Of a stretch of DNA of 64,000 nt, positions 31,487 through 44,000 are shown piece by piece. This DNA is from Mixophyes australis (lineage: Eukaryota; Chordata; Amphibia; Anura; Limnodynastidae), in NCBI GenBank assembly GCA_036250195.1, contig JAVHZZ010000004.1:164402869-164466868 (forward strand). The letters run 5' to 3'. A program made the position numbers and the translations under genes. Numbering within the stretch: position 1 is the first letter of the stretch; each line of letters starts with the position of its first letter. The notes below the pieces were generated by a model, which made no database searches, was not told the DNA's origin, and was given only the letters and a program-made list of their open reading frames with translations.

Positions 31487-32135
31487 TGTCACACGCCAGA
31501 CCCGCAAGCAGGTGCCAGCGGACTTACCTGCTCCATGACAGCAATCTCTCTGGCGAGTGATGCAGCGTCCTCCCAGTGGCGAGCTGCATGCACAGACCCG
31601 TTCCTCTATTTAATAACTCTCCAATCCCCTCCCAATGGTCCCTCTTCATTGGTGGGGTATTTAAAGCACCTGACAGTATATGTTCTTTGTGATTACTTCA
31701 CTGTGGTGTTAGGTTCTGGCTCCACATGCTTCTGCATACCTCTCTGCTCTTATATCTGTATTGGACTCCATGTTGTTCCAGTGACTCTATTAACCACTAT
31801 TCAGTGTCACCTGCTCGTGTACAGCCTACAGTTCAGTGTTACCTATCCACAGACTATCTGTATTGGACCTCACGCTGTTCCAGTCTCTCCAGAGTTTCCA
31901 GTTACCATTGGCTAGTGTCTATCTGTTCTCCATTCTCCTAAGCGGGTCTGTCTGGTGCTCACCCAAGGGGCCGTGACCTGTGGGGCAGGGGCTGCAAAGA
32001 CCATACCTCCTTGCGGGGGTTCCTGGCGAAGACCACCTGTTCCGTTATACTCTGCGCCTTTGGGTAGAGTAGTGCCATTCAAGGTAATGTTTATACCCCA
32101 GCAGAATCAATGTTTACAGCCTCCAACAGTCAACA
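31487..32135. mobile_element. LTR, relative of 8486-9243
   Basis: Starts TGTCACACGCCAG and probably ends CAACAGTCAACA. Shared landmarks with the solo LTR at 8486 are the CTTACCTGCTCC-like start, a CCAATGG site and TTTAAAGCACC TATA-like region near 31660, GGGCCGTGACCTG, CCTTGCGGGGG and ACTCTGCGCCTTTGGGTAGA near the right end. No matching 5-bp duplication found, so the ends are less certain. Confidence 0.65.
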
Positions 32136-32188
32136 TGAAATGAATACTGATGCTTCACATTTTCAAGTTACTTTTACTTTAGCCATAT

Positions 32189-32420
32189 GGGGCGTATTCA
32201 ATTGTTAGCGTTAACGCTAACAAACGAACGCTCAAAAAATCTTACCGTTAATACGGTAATTACTCGCGGAATTTCAGCTCGCCGCTCCCTGAGCGGCGAG
32301 CTGAAATTCCGCGAGTAAACTACCGTGTTAACGGTTTTCGCACACAATATTACCGTATAAGCGGTAATATTTTTTGAGCGCTCGTTTTTCAGCGTTAACG
32401 CTGACAATTGAATACGCCCC
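32189..32420. mobile_element. palindromic MITE, relative of MITE B
   Basis: 232 bp with nearly perfect whole-length inverted symmetry: GGGGCGTATTCAATTGTTAG at the left, and GACAATTGAATACGCCCC at the right. Inner blocks GCGTTAACGCT, TACGGTAATTACTCGC and GAATTTCAGCTCGCCGCTC pair around CCTGAG. No coding capacity, and no unambiguous target duplication. Confidence 0.85.
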
Positions 32421-33024
32421 AATAGATTTTGTTGAAGAGAAATTAGGTATATTGCCCAAGTCAGTTTTAGTCTGTTCAGATCCAGTTGGTCAACAATCAT
32501 GTTAAGCAACTGGATCACAATCCAAGCACACAGGTACATGGTGTCTCTAAAGCCGTGCAACACATCAATAAACGTATTGCACCACATTGCACCAGCAACC
32601 AGGAAATTATGTAATTATTGTGGCATAGGAAAAGATTGACAAACACATACTAGAAATGGATAGAATGAGAACAAGTCACAGATGGCCCGGCACAAGCTGT
32701 AATGGTGGTCATTATTTAATCTGCTTTTTCCAACACAATAGGGACACATTTTGATCAGGAATGGTGATTGGTTAGAAGCCCTAGCATGATTTAATGGTTG
32801 GTCAATTCGGTCAAATTTAACATATTGTCCAACCAAGCACAGTGTGGGTAGCCTTCATTTTTAAGCCTGTTATTTTCGCTGATACATTTGCATTGAAACT
32901 GACAATTGTTCACTACCAATATTGGTTCTGTGTAAGAAGAACAGAGAAATCAAAACAGGAATACAGTAGTATAAATAAATAATACATTTTAAAATCTTAA
33001 TAGGTGCCTCATAAATAATAACAT

Positions 33025-33278
33025 AGGACCTGATTCATTAAGGATCATAATAAAAGTTAAATATTGCCTTTTTTTTCAAGTAGCACACAAATATCAACTT
33101 CAAATTTCAGTGTACAAATAAGCTATCAAGTATTTGTGTGCTACATGAAAAAACAGTCAGTATTTAACTTATGTGCAAAACAGAATACTAATTTGCACCC
33201 CTTGCATTGTAACATGGTTTTGTCCAGGAGACTGAAATAAGAAGTTTCTCAAGTTAAGATCCTTAATGAATCAGGCCC
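33025..33278. mobile_element. palindromic MITE, complete copy of the 1-205 family
   Basis: Ends GGACCTGATTCATTAAGGAT and ATCCTTAATGAATCAGGCCC are inverted repeats. ATA on both sides may be a 3-bp target duplication. Internal arms with GTAGCACACAAATA pair around 33105. Non-coding. Confidence 0.75.
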
Positions 33279-33708
33279 ATAGTTTTTAAGTGTTACTAGG
33301 TACATTACATCTGGCGAAGTGTGTGATTGGTATATCATTTAAGTACACTTTCCTATTAAAAACTAACAGTAATTTTTTGCTCTACTTGTAATTTTTCTTT
33401 GGTGCCCCACTGAATATTGTTAAATTATCTTACATATCTTTATTCAGTTAGTATTTGTGAATATTTGTTTCCTCTTGTTAACCTAGCGCCATATATAACT
33501 ATAAGACCATGTTGAAATAATTGTATTATTGTTATTGTGTTATTTTTTACGATTATCGATTTTAGAAAATATTTTGTTTACATTATTAAACTAAATGTAT
33601 AACATATGTTTTCAAAGCAAAATTACAATTTGTATACACCACTATTGATCAATGTGCTTTGTATGTGAGTTTTGTCCACTGTTCAAATATAAACATGTTG
33701 ATTCTTAC

Positions 33709-33836
33709 CAGGCGGTTTTCTTTTCCTGTAGCATCTCTGCAGGTATTAATTAATTCTCTCTCTATGGCAGCTGGAGTAAAGTCAATATTCCTTTCTAGTA
33801 AAGACTGGTAGAATTTGTGCAGAAATTCCTTACAGA
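33709..33836 (-). CDS. CDNF: CDNF exon 2
   Basis: 128 bp between acceptor TTTTCAG (33837-33838 = AG) and donor CTG|GTAAGA. With the last base of exon 1 it reads V, then CKEFLHKFYQSLLERNIDF and TPAAIERELINTCRDATGKE, then NRL. The CxxxL-FY-SL-ER, ELI-C and GKENRL spacing is diagnostic for CDNF/MANF. It was too short and M-less to stand out as an ORF. Confidence 0.95.
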
Positions 33837-34950
33837 CTGAAAAACAGGTACAAAAGAAATGAATTCATAATATGAAATTCCTATTTTTGGAGCACTGTAC
33901 TTTTAATTAGACTATTTCCTACATGTTTTTAAATACCGATTGTTATTACCACACCAATATTTATCACAGGCCAACTTGCTTTACAGAGTTTCATAATAAT
34001 GGACATCAGATTTAAAAACAATGAATGTAATTATCATACAATGTAAAATAAGGGCTCAGAGGCAGACAACATCATTAAAAAAGTAAATGGAAAGTTTAAA
34101 TTGTAAAGTGAGGTTTGACAACTTAATGGTTTATATAAAGTTAATATAAAGATTAGTCTAAAGAAGTTTTCGTACCCTTGTGCCAATGACAATAGGATAT
34201 TAAACATGCCTGGAAGAATTAAAGATTCCCCATCATCAAAGGAAAAAGGTTCTTGACTGTAAGGCTGGTTAAGCTGTGGAATTCCTTACCATATGAGGTG
34301 GTGACTGCAAATTAACTAATAAACTCTGAAAATGGATGGGATGGTTTTCTTAAAAGAATTAGTACCTGTAGCTGTAAATAGCAGAGGGTATCATGCAGGT
34401 GATTGATCCAGGCAATTATTTTTGGGGTAAGGAAGGAATATTTTTCACTGTGAGGTTATTTGCGAGCTGGGGGTTTCGTTGCCTTCCTTTGGATCTAGAC
34501 AAGGGGTTGGCAACCGCCGGCACGCTTGCCAAATGTGGCACGCGTCTCTGAAGTTACTGGCACGCCAGGCCTACTAGTGTTGTCTTGTGCGGGGCTCCAT
34601 GCAAACGCTAAATGATGAATATGCACCCAGTGCCGACAGCAGCCATCAACCCGAGTGATAACTGCCTCTCTGTCGGCAGCCTGCAGAAGCAGCCCCTAAC
34701 GGTGAGACATATTCCTTGCACAGCATCCAATGTACACTGGGTAGTGTCTGTGCTACACTGCATCCATACACTACATCTTGCATGCAACTAGGACTGACTG
34801 GGGTACGTACACATTTACAGATATTCATGTAGAGACTCCCGAATGAGTGATAACATGCACAATTTTATTTATGGATGAGCAACCTGTTGCTTCTCAATAT
34901 TGTGTAAAATAATTACAAAGTGCTGTTTGTGCGTATATATGTATAATAGA

Positions 34951-35022
<72 letters not shown>

Positions 35023-38000
35023 CTTTTACAAGCTTTTCAATAAAAAAAATTGGACTGTTGCTCATACCATGCTTACCCAGAGATTGTTAGGGCATATTTT
35101 AGATGTGGCTTTCCTCTGTTATTAAACAGCATTCCTATATGATGTGTTTTGTTTTACATAAATGTTACCCAGTCACATGGCACATGATGTAGTAAGCAGA
35201 GAGGCTTGGAACACCACTCTGAGCTCTATCTGCTCTATGTATTGCAAAATCCTCCCCTTCCTTCTCCACCCTCTGCCTTCACATGACATGATGAGAGCAC
35301 TGAGCTTATATCTGTGTAACTGGCAACCATATTTTTTTGCAGCCTCTTAAGAGATTTTGAAAAGGAGACAATTTGTAGAAAGACAGTTAAGAAAAATGCA
35401 GAGACATGCTTAAAATGTACTTAACTTGCTATTTAAAAATAACAAGATAAACCTTCCTTGTGGGATTCATACTTTAGTAGGACATAGCAAACCTATTGTA
35501 TCAAACATAAACAAACATAATTCATAGTACCCCCAATAACTTCAGAAGCATATTGACACCCTGGAAAACACACTTTGAGGCTCTTATCATACACCATACT
35601 GGAGTGGCAGGGCAACTCACAACCTCTCTCCCTGGTTATATCCCTTATACACTCTCTCCTCCCTTCCCCATTGCACTGCTGAGGGGTGTGTCCGGCACCT
35701 CCACATGGAACCTACACTACTACACACAGAATGCCACATGGAGGGAAGATTATTTTTATTTTACTGTAAATGTTATGGCAACAGCATCGATAAGCAAGGA
35801 GCTTAGCAGTGACATTACTGCTGCATTGCATTGTGGATCAAACACTTGTGTTAACGGGGTGCAAATAAAAAAAAAATAATCTATCGATGTGATATATGTT
35901 TTATTGCATTTATAGGACTTGATAAAGAGGCCCTAAAGTCTTTAACTATCAAAAATCTCTCTGACTTTAATAAATACATTTTGGACTTATAATAACTTAT
36001 AAAAAAATATATAAATAAACAATAAAAATGTACTTCCTTATAGTTGCACAGACAGGCTAGTGCCATCACGTGCGCAAGCTGGCAGTTCTGGAGGCGCAGT
36101 TCAGTTCCAGAATTATCCTACCTTCCTGGGAGGTCTCCCAATATTTGGGAAGAGTAGGTAACTGTGACGCAGGAATGAACACACATAGACAGACATATAC
36201 ACACAGGAGAGAGGTGGCCATTCTCCTGCAGAGCACCTCTTCCTGGTAAATAATTGTGTAAATAAAGAGACTATCCTGCATACAGTATACATCTAGATGT
36301 GAAACTTACTATTATATACTGTGTGCAGGACAATCTCATTAGCCGGTTATCTTGAGCAAACACGAAGGAGAGTTTCCTTTTCTCGTAGTACAGATCTTCA
36401 TCCTGCTAAATACATGACTGTCTGTCAATGTTATTTTATATATGTAGGACAATCTGCAAGGTCAGTTATCTAGAGGAAAATAGTGTATGACAAATTTATA
36501 GCAACATCTGCCCCCATTTATGAGAGCAGCTGCCAATTTTTTGCAATATGGGAGACACAAAGGATCAGGGAGATTAGCCTATCTTCCTGGGACTCTGGCA
36601 GATCTAGCAATATTCTGGGAGTCTCCTGGACATCCTAGGAGAGTATGGCTCAAACAAACATGTCATGTACTGTTATATATATATATATATATATGCTTTG
36701 CATATGACAGTTATTGGCTACTGTGTAATGATTGTTACCTTTAATGTGCCCATCTGCCTTGGTTCCCCACTCCTCTTTCCCACATGCATTTTTATGTTCT
36801 GTACCCTCTACCTTCCCATTGATGGTTCATTTTAAACACTTTATTAAAAAGGTTACTTTAAAAAAATACTATTTTAAAACAATTTATTCAGAATCTGCAA
36901 ACCCTCTTTATTAAAACGTTTAAGTGGACATATCACCTCAGTGTCAGATGTTATCTGTACATGCGATCTTGCTGTTGCAAATACATATCTTGACGTTGAC
37001 GAAAACGACATACAAGACATACTAATTGTGCATAAGCAAGACAGAATCAACACACATCATTTTTAGAAGTCGTCAACCAAAAGTTCTTCTAATATTTTTA
37101 ACAGTCCACGTCAGTTGAAACTGATACAACTATTTTCCAAGAAGTATAGTAGATAGAAAAGCTCTCTCTGCACCTATTCAAATGAAGCAAATGTATTCAA
37201 ATGCAGTAGGGACGGAGATAAAGTCTGTAATAGGGACACAGTATACACACAATATCATAGCATACACCAGTGGTTCCCAACCTTTTTCGACTTAAGTATC
37301 CCTTTTGAACCCATTTCTATAAATTGTACCCCTTGTTTTTGAAATAGCCGATTTTAAACACTGACACTCTTGTTCACTGCCTGTCTTAATGTATAATAGT
37401 GTAAATGAGGAAATAAGTTGGAAAAGGAAAATTACTACACTAAAAGTACAAACCATAGATTTAATTTTATAATATTAATAACACAAGCATTTCACAAACT
37501 TATTTGTCTTATCTGAAAAGTCTGTTATAACTAGAGATGCTCACTGACCCCCATGTTTTGGTTTTGGTTTTGGATCTGGATTACCGTTGTGTTTTGGTTT
37601 TGCCAAACCGCCCTTGCGTGTTTTGGTTTTGGTTTTGTTTTGCAATTTTGTTTAAAAATCAATGTTTTTGGGCATAAAATAACCTAATTTAGCGCTCCAC
37701 CTGTTTCTTGGATAAGTAAGGTAATTCTAAAGCCATCCCTCATGCCTCCTGTCTCGGCCATCCCTCATGCCTCCTGTCTCAGCCATCCCTCATGCCTCCT
37801 GTCTCAGCCATCCCTCATGCCTCCTGTCTCAGCCATCCCTCATGCCTCCTGTCTCAGCCATCCCTCATGCCTCCTGTCTCAGCCATCCCTCATACCCCCT
37901 GTCTCAGCCATCCCTCATGCCTCCTGTCTCAGCCATCCCTCATGCCTCCTGTCTCAGCCATCCCTCATGCCTCCTGTCTCAGCCATCCCTCATGCCTCCT

Positions 38001-41000
38001 GTCTCAGCCATCCCTCATGCCTCCTGTCTCAGCCATCCCTCATGCCTCCTGTCTCAGCCATCCCTCATGCCTCCTGTCTCAGCCATCCCTCATGCCTCCT
38101 GTCTCAGCCATCCCTCATGCCCCCTGTCTCAGCCATCCCTCATACCCCCTGTCTCAGCCATCCCTCATACCTCCTGTCTCTGCCATCACTCATCCCTCCT
38201 GTCTCAGCCATCCCTTATGCCTCCTGTCTCTGCCATCACTCATCCCTTCTGTCTCAGCCATCCCTCATGCCTCCTGTCTCTGCCATCCCTCATCCCTCCT
38301 GTCTCAGCCATCCCTCATGCCTCCTGTCTCAGCCATCCCTCATGCCTCCTGTCTCAGCCATCCCTCATGCCTCCTGTCTCAGCCATCCCTCATCCCTCCT
38401 GTTTCAGCCATCCCTCATGCCTCAGCCATTACTCATTCCTATCTTCTCATCCGTTTTTGTAAATGACAGGTTGTGCGCTTTACTTACCTGCTCAACAATG
38501 GCTCCTGTGTCCTTCGTGCAGCTCCTCTGGGCGGCTGGATGTCGGCAACTCCTCCTCCATGGGCGGTTCAGTCATGATCCCACATGATCTCACATGACTG
38601 AACAGCAACAACTTAACAGCGCAGGTGCAGAGAGCCGCAGCCGCGTCTCGGCTTTCTGAGTTTAGAAAAAGTGTAGACCAGGTCACCAGATGTTCACAGC
38701 CCTAATAACGGAGCGTGTTGGGGCCAGTCCAAAGCTACTTATTATTTTTGTTGTACCCCTGAACTGCCCTGCACATACCGCCGGGGGTACGCGTACCACC
38801 GGTTGGGGACCACTGGCATACAGGAATAAAGCGTGTTTGTAAATGCATTAGATGTTATACTACAGTGCTATAGATAGGAAATTAATATTTAAACATTCTA
38901 AATTTCTAGAACAAAGTTGACCTCATTGTTAAAAATAAGCAAAGAAAATAAAACTGTTTACAGGAGAGTTATTAGTGCAAATTCTTATTTTTTAAATATA
39001 TAAATGTGATAATTATATGTTGCAGTATACATACTGTGGTACTATACTAAAACACTTCCTAAGGATGGCTTGGTCTACTAAAGGTAGCATTATAAATGCA
39101 TTTAACGGTTTCTCCCCCTTTTCATAATGTAAATGTTCATGGCCTCTAACAGTCTTCAAAGTACATGAGATGTATTTACAATGCAGAGGAGTGATGTTTC
39201 ACATGAGTGCTAACTGGTAGTGCAGGAAAAGGGTGAAAAAATACAGCAGCAGTGCTTGTATAAGAAGTTGATTTGAATGAATAGAGTTCCCTGAGGGCTA
39301 CAGGAAGAACAAACCAATGTTTGGCGTTATCAGTTGTTCCTAAGGGGTCTAATTATGATCAGTGGCTAGTGGGCAGTAGTAACTATAATTTGGTATCTTT
39401 GTATATTGCAGTGATACAAAATGTAGTACCACTGCTATTTACCGTGCCAGGGCTCATTGACAAGCCCAGGCGAAAATTCACCTTCTAACAAGAGGTAGAA
39501 CCCTTTCATTGGCAGCCTAGGAAGGGACCTACTGTAGCTATTGTGCATAGTGATGAGCACTGGCGAGGGATATAGAGCAGTCTCTCCAGTGGCACTGAAC
39601 TCCATTGAAATGTCATGCTCATTAAAACAAAGCATGTAACGTAAGAGTATAACGTAATTCGCATGTGTGGCCTGCAATGCACAAAGAAGTGTGGCACACC
39701 CATGGAGATGTGGTCTTTTCTGAGCAGTCGGAACTCCACACACGTCTATATAATTTGCGCCTACTCCATCCCTGCTGTAGGGATACGTGCTGATGATTCT
39801 GGTCATCAGCATATACTTGTAAAAAAAACATGCCCCATCCCCCAACTGAAATCAGCAACAGAGCACATAGCTAGGGCTGGGTTTCCCACAAAATCTATCA
39901 CCATGCTATGCCAGACTGGCCTGGTAACACAATAATAGAGACATTTACGATGTGGGGACCCTCTAACATAGGTGTGAACCAGCCCCAGCCTGGTCAGCAC
40001 AGGGCTGACTTACTTAGAGGAGTTGGGCCCACAGACAAAAATGCAGCCCACTCCCTCTAGGGAAACTAGCCCATTTACATACAGTTATCTGACTGTCACT
40101 TCCTTATCTGATGTGAAACTTAGCTGCCAGCATGCAGGATGTTTGGAATTTACAGCTGTCTAAATGACACTGTTATCGGTAAAGTCCTATGTGTTGTTTT
40201 CTTACATGTTTATTACATGTGTACATTTTCTTTATGTCGCTATCATAGCCGTCAGATTTTTTTTGTCTGTTAAGTCACTGTCAGGAGAATAAGTATCGCA
40301 ATTATCATTACCACCGTTCATTAGTGAAGTGGGTGGGGCTTAATGACAGCAAATTGTGTCCCTGCCCACTACTGTAATAGACTAAAATGGTTATGTTCAG
40401 TCCAGGGGCAGGATGATTCTTGTAACCATGCCCCCATGACTTAGCAGGGATATCTCAGGCAAGTATGCTCTAAACAAGGCCCAAAGTGAAAAAGAAAAAG
40501 TCAAGTTTTCATTGTGTAAATTCAAAATTGCCTGTAACTTTGCTCCAAAATTGCCTGGAGTCTTTGCTGTTAAAATTAACTGAAGCTAGTGTGCTACCTT
40601 AGACCAGTATTAAATATTACAGTAAACCTTTACTTATATTTATATCCTGTTAGTCTATTGTTTTAACATATCAAATATTTCTGTAAAGCCTCTGGCAATA
40701 CAGGACCAGTTAGAGGATAAATTTTGTATAGTAAGCCAGGTAAGACTCATATCTGTTCTGCCATAGACTTTACTTTTTAATTAAAAAAAATAAAATAAAT
40801 AAATCTTGGAAAATATTATTTTTATAAAATTGACATAGGTAAGCTACTTACACTTTTATTCACAGAAACTGCCTTAAAATGAATACATTGTTTCCATGTT
40901 TTTAATGGAAAAAGGTAAGATGTTGTCTTAGGAATGTTCATGGTTTCAAAATAGTTGAAATTATAATAATAAAGTTTAAAATCTTAAGGTGTAACATGTG

Positions 41001-44000
41001 TTTTAACTAATGTCAAATTACCAAGCATTTTTGTTTGTTCAGTCACTGGTTAGAGTACTTTCAGATGTTGTTTTGATTAATAATTTACATTAATTCAGTA
41101 CTTAATATAAAACTATGTCCACACATACATCTTCTCTAGCGGTATGGGCAAGCCACAGCACTCGACACATCCAAAAAAACACAAAAAGAAGTCTGGATCC
41201 ACATGAAGGTTTTTTCCCTTCCCAATGCCACGTTTGAGCATGGAAAATGATGTTTGCATAATCTTCTGTGCTCTTACATACAGCTGATACTGTTTAGAAG
41301 TAGCAAAGAGGCAACATAAGAACAATCTGCTTCTTAAAAATCTGTCATGGTGAGGTATGTCACAAGGAACATTTGCTCACTGTCACCAGAGCGTGCATGA
41401 TGCCCAACAATACTGTCAGGTTAGAAGCCAAACTAGGCACAAACCAGTAATCATCTAATGAGCTCTGCATGTGCACATTTCACCTTCACTGCAAACAAGC
41501 TATTCAGACTGAGAACTTATCAAATGAACTGTCGGGTAAAGGAATTCCTCAACATTGCCCTACAGATAAAAATAATAATCACAGAAAATGTTAGTCTGAC
41601 TTTAAGCTATATTTTAATGTAGGATCGCCACCTGTGGGACACTTGTGGTTAAGTCTCCTAACAAAACTTTGTAATGGAAAATAATGCAAATTGTGAATAC
41701 AAGGTGTTAGCTGTCAAAGCTAAACAAAACTGTAAATTGTATTCAATATATTAAATCATTAGCTATTTGGGACTGGACTCCTTTCCTTGTATGTAGTTTT
41801 ATGGAATATAACTGCAAAATGTTTTTTTTAAATGTTAGGTCCTAATCAAAGGCATCATCATTTGTAATTTTTTAATTGTTCTTGGTTCAAAAGCATATCC
41901 CAGTTGTTTAATATCTGGATTAACTATAGTTTTGACAGTTTACACCAGGGGGTAAATGTATGAACCTCCGGATTCTTCAACTCCGGCGAGTTCAGCGTCT
42001 TCAGCGCTTAAATTTAAAGCGGCGCTGCCTTGTAAAGGCTATATATAGCTATATATAATGTGAGCATTCCTGATACATGCTAGTAACCAGTTACTGTTAA
42101 TTACTAGCATGTATCAGGAATGCTCACATTATATAACCTATTACTGTCATGTTCATCCTTCTCCTTCACTAAGAAATACACTGACACAATGTTAGGTTGT
42201 TTATTATTTTAATACATAAGTGACAATTCAACCAGTACAGTGATACCATTATCTTAGGAAGGAGTCATACCCATATGATTCGAAATACCTCTTCCTACTA
42301 TTATCGTATAACCCTTATAATAGATTGAGAGGACGGCGCGTACTAGTATTAATATGCTAGTCTTAACAGTTTATGTTATATTCTGGTCATAGTTTTCAAA
42401 TACACATTTTAATATTTCACTGCTCGAAACATTATTAAAACTGTAACATTAATTTTTAATGTATATCAATAAACTTCAAATGTGTTTTATATAATTCTAA
42501 TCCTGAGAGTGCCCTAACTTACACATATTGGTTCTCTGTTATTGTAAATATCTGGTATTATGTGTGGGAGCACCACATCTTGGACCGTGGCGTTCCAATA
42601 ACTAGAATTGATATGTACATTGGTGCAAATAGCCACTTCCTAAATGCATAGGATATTCCTGGTGCGATATATGTGTGCTTTTTCTCCAATTAAGGCTCTC
42701 TCCCAGTCTACTGCCCCTTATATCTCTAACCTCCTCTCCATTCACACTCCCGCCCGCTCCCTGCGTTCGGCCAATGATCGCCGCCTCCTCCACTCTGATC
42801 ACCTCTTCCCACTCTAGAATACAAGACTTCTCCCGAGCTGCCCCCCTTCACTGGAACGACCTCCCTCGCTCCATCCGTCTCTCACCCAATCTGTGCTCCT
42901 TCAAGCGGGCACTTAAAACTCACCTGTTCCTTAAGGCCTACCAACCATCCATTTAACCTCTCACCTCTTCTGTTTCTCCCCTGGCTCCTTTTCTCTCCCC
43001 TTTGCTTCACTGGCTCCCTCTTGTGCCCGATTTTGTTTACCCTCCCTTAGGATGTAAGCTCGTATGAGCAGGGCCCCTCTCCCCTCCTGTCTCCACACCT
43101 GTTCTTCCGCTCCGTCTTTACAGTATTTGCCTGCCTGGAGTTTCTGAAGTTCTGGTACTTTGTGTTTATTGTTCTGTATTGTTTACCCTGTATAGTGTAC
43201 TGTTTGTGCCGTGTACGGCGCTGCGGAAACCTTGTGGCGCCTAACAAATAAACGATAATAATAATAATAATAATAAATATTCATGTGGCACTGGCTTTCA
43301 GTAAATTGATAAGCTGCATTCAGGTTGAGTCCAAAAAAAAACTGACTGCTTCCAATGTGTGCACATGACAGGTGAATTTAATGCAAATGTGATGCTGTAA
43401 GTTTTGTTTGTGTATGTAGCTTAAATATTTACAATATACTACAAAAGGACATCTTCACAATTGTGGTCTGTGGGTGTAGTATGTTCGAACTGCAAAAGTG
43501 TGAACGTACTTGTAAAAAGAAATCAAGAAGTAAAGCTCGTGGTGTTAGGGAACAGCCTAGTGCAAAACTGTGAATATACAAATATATTTTAAAATCAAAT
43601 ATAAAAACAAAGTAAAGCAGCTTTTTATCTTTTACACCTATTTTCAAGTGCAAAAGTCTAGAAAACAAAACACAGAAGCACCAAACACAGTTTAATAAGT
43701 AAAACAACAGTAGTTCATATATAGTGTAGGTGAAAAGCTGTTATGATAGGATGGACCTCTCATGCTACCCTGTCTTTTGTGTTGCTGGGGACCAGCTGGG
43801 CTTGCCTTGTCACCGTCCCCTTTCTTTATCCCAAATGAGCCCCTCCTCTCACAGTAGAAAGGGGCTTTTGCTGCTGCCATAACGAGGCTCCTTAACGGGA
43901 CTTAGAACCTCGTCCTTTTGGGTAACTGTCGCTACTAGGGTACCCCCTTGTTGTTACTCCTGGGCTGGTACACCTGACCTCTCGCCTTCAGATCAGGGAT

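Larger units (their letters stand above)
37268..38815. mobile_element. Charlie-like non-autonomous hAT element
   Basis: Starts CAGTGGTTCCCAACCTTTTT and ends ACCGGTTGGGGACCACTG. The flanks GCATACAC (37260-37267) and GCATACAG (38816-38823) form an 8-bp target duplication with one mismatch. The interior has no transposase. It holds a right-end fragment of an element-2-type hAT (37532-37650) and a 25-bp minisatellite (37737-38425). Confidence 0.85.

Noticed and set aside
37742..38587. Open frames of 281, 231 and 224 codons with proline/serine-rich repeats
   Set aside because: They are three overlapping readings of one 25-bp minisatellite lacking stops in all + frames. The unit length is not a multiple of three and there is no other coding sign.
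41113..41325. 70-codon minus frame as CDNF exon or separate small gene
   Set aside because: Sequence does not fit any CDNF segment, lies in intron 1 between exons 1 and 2, and shows no domain.
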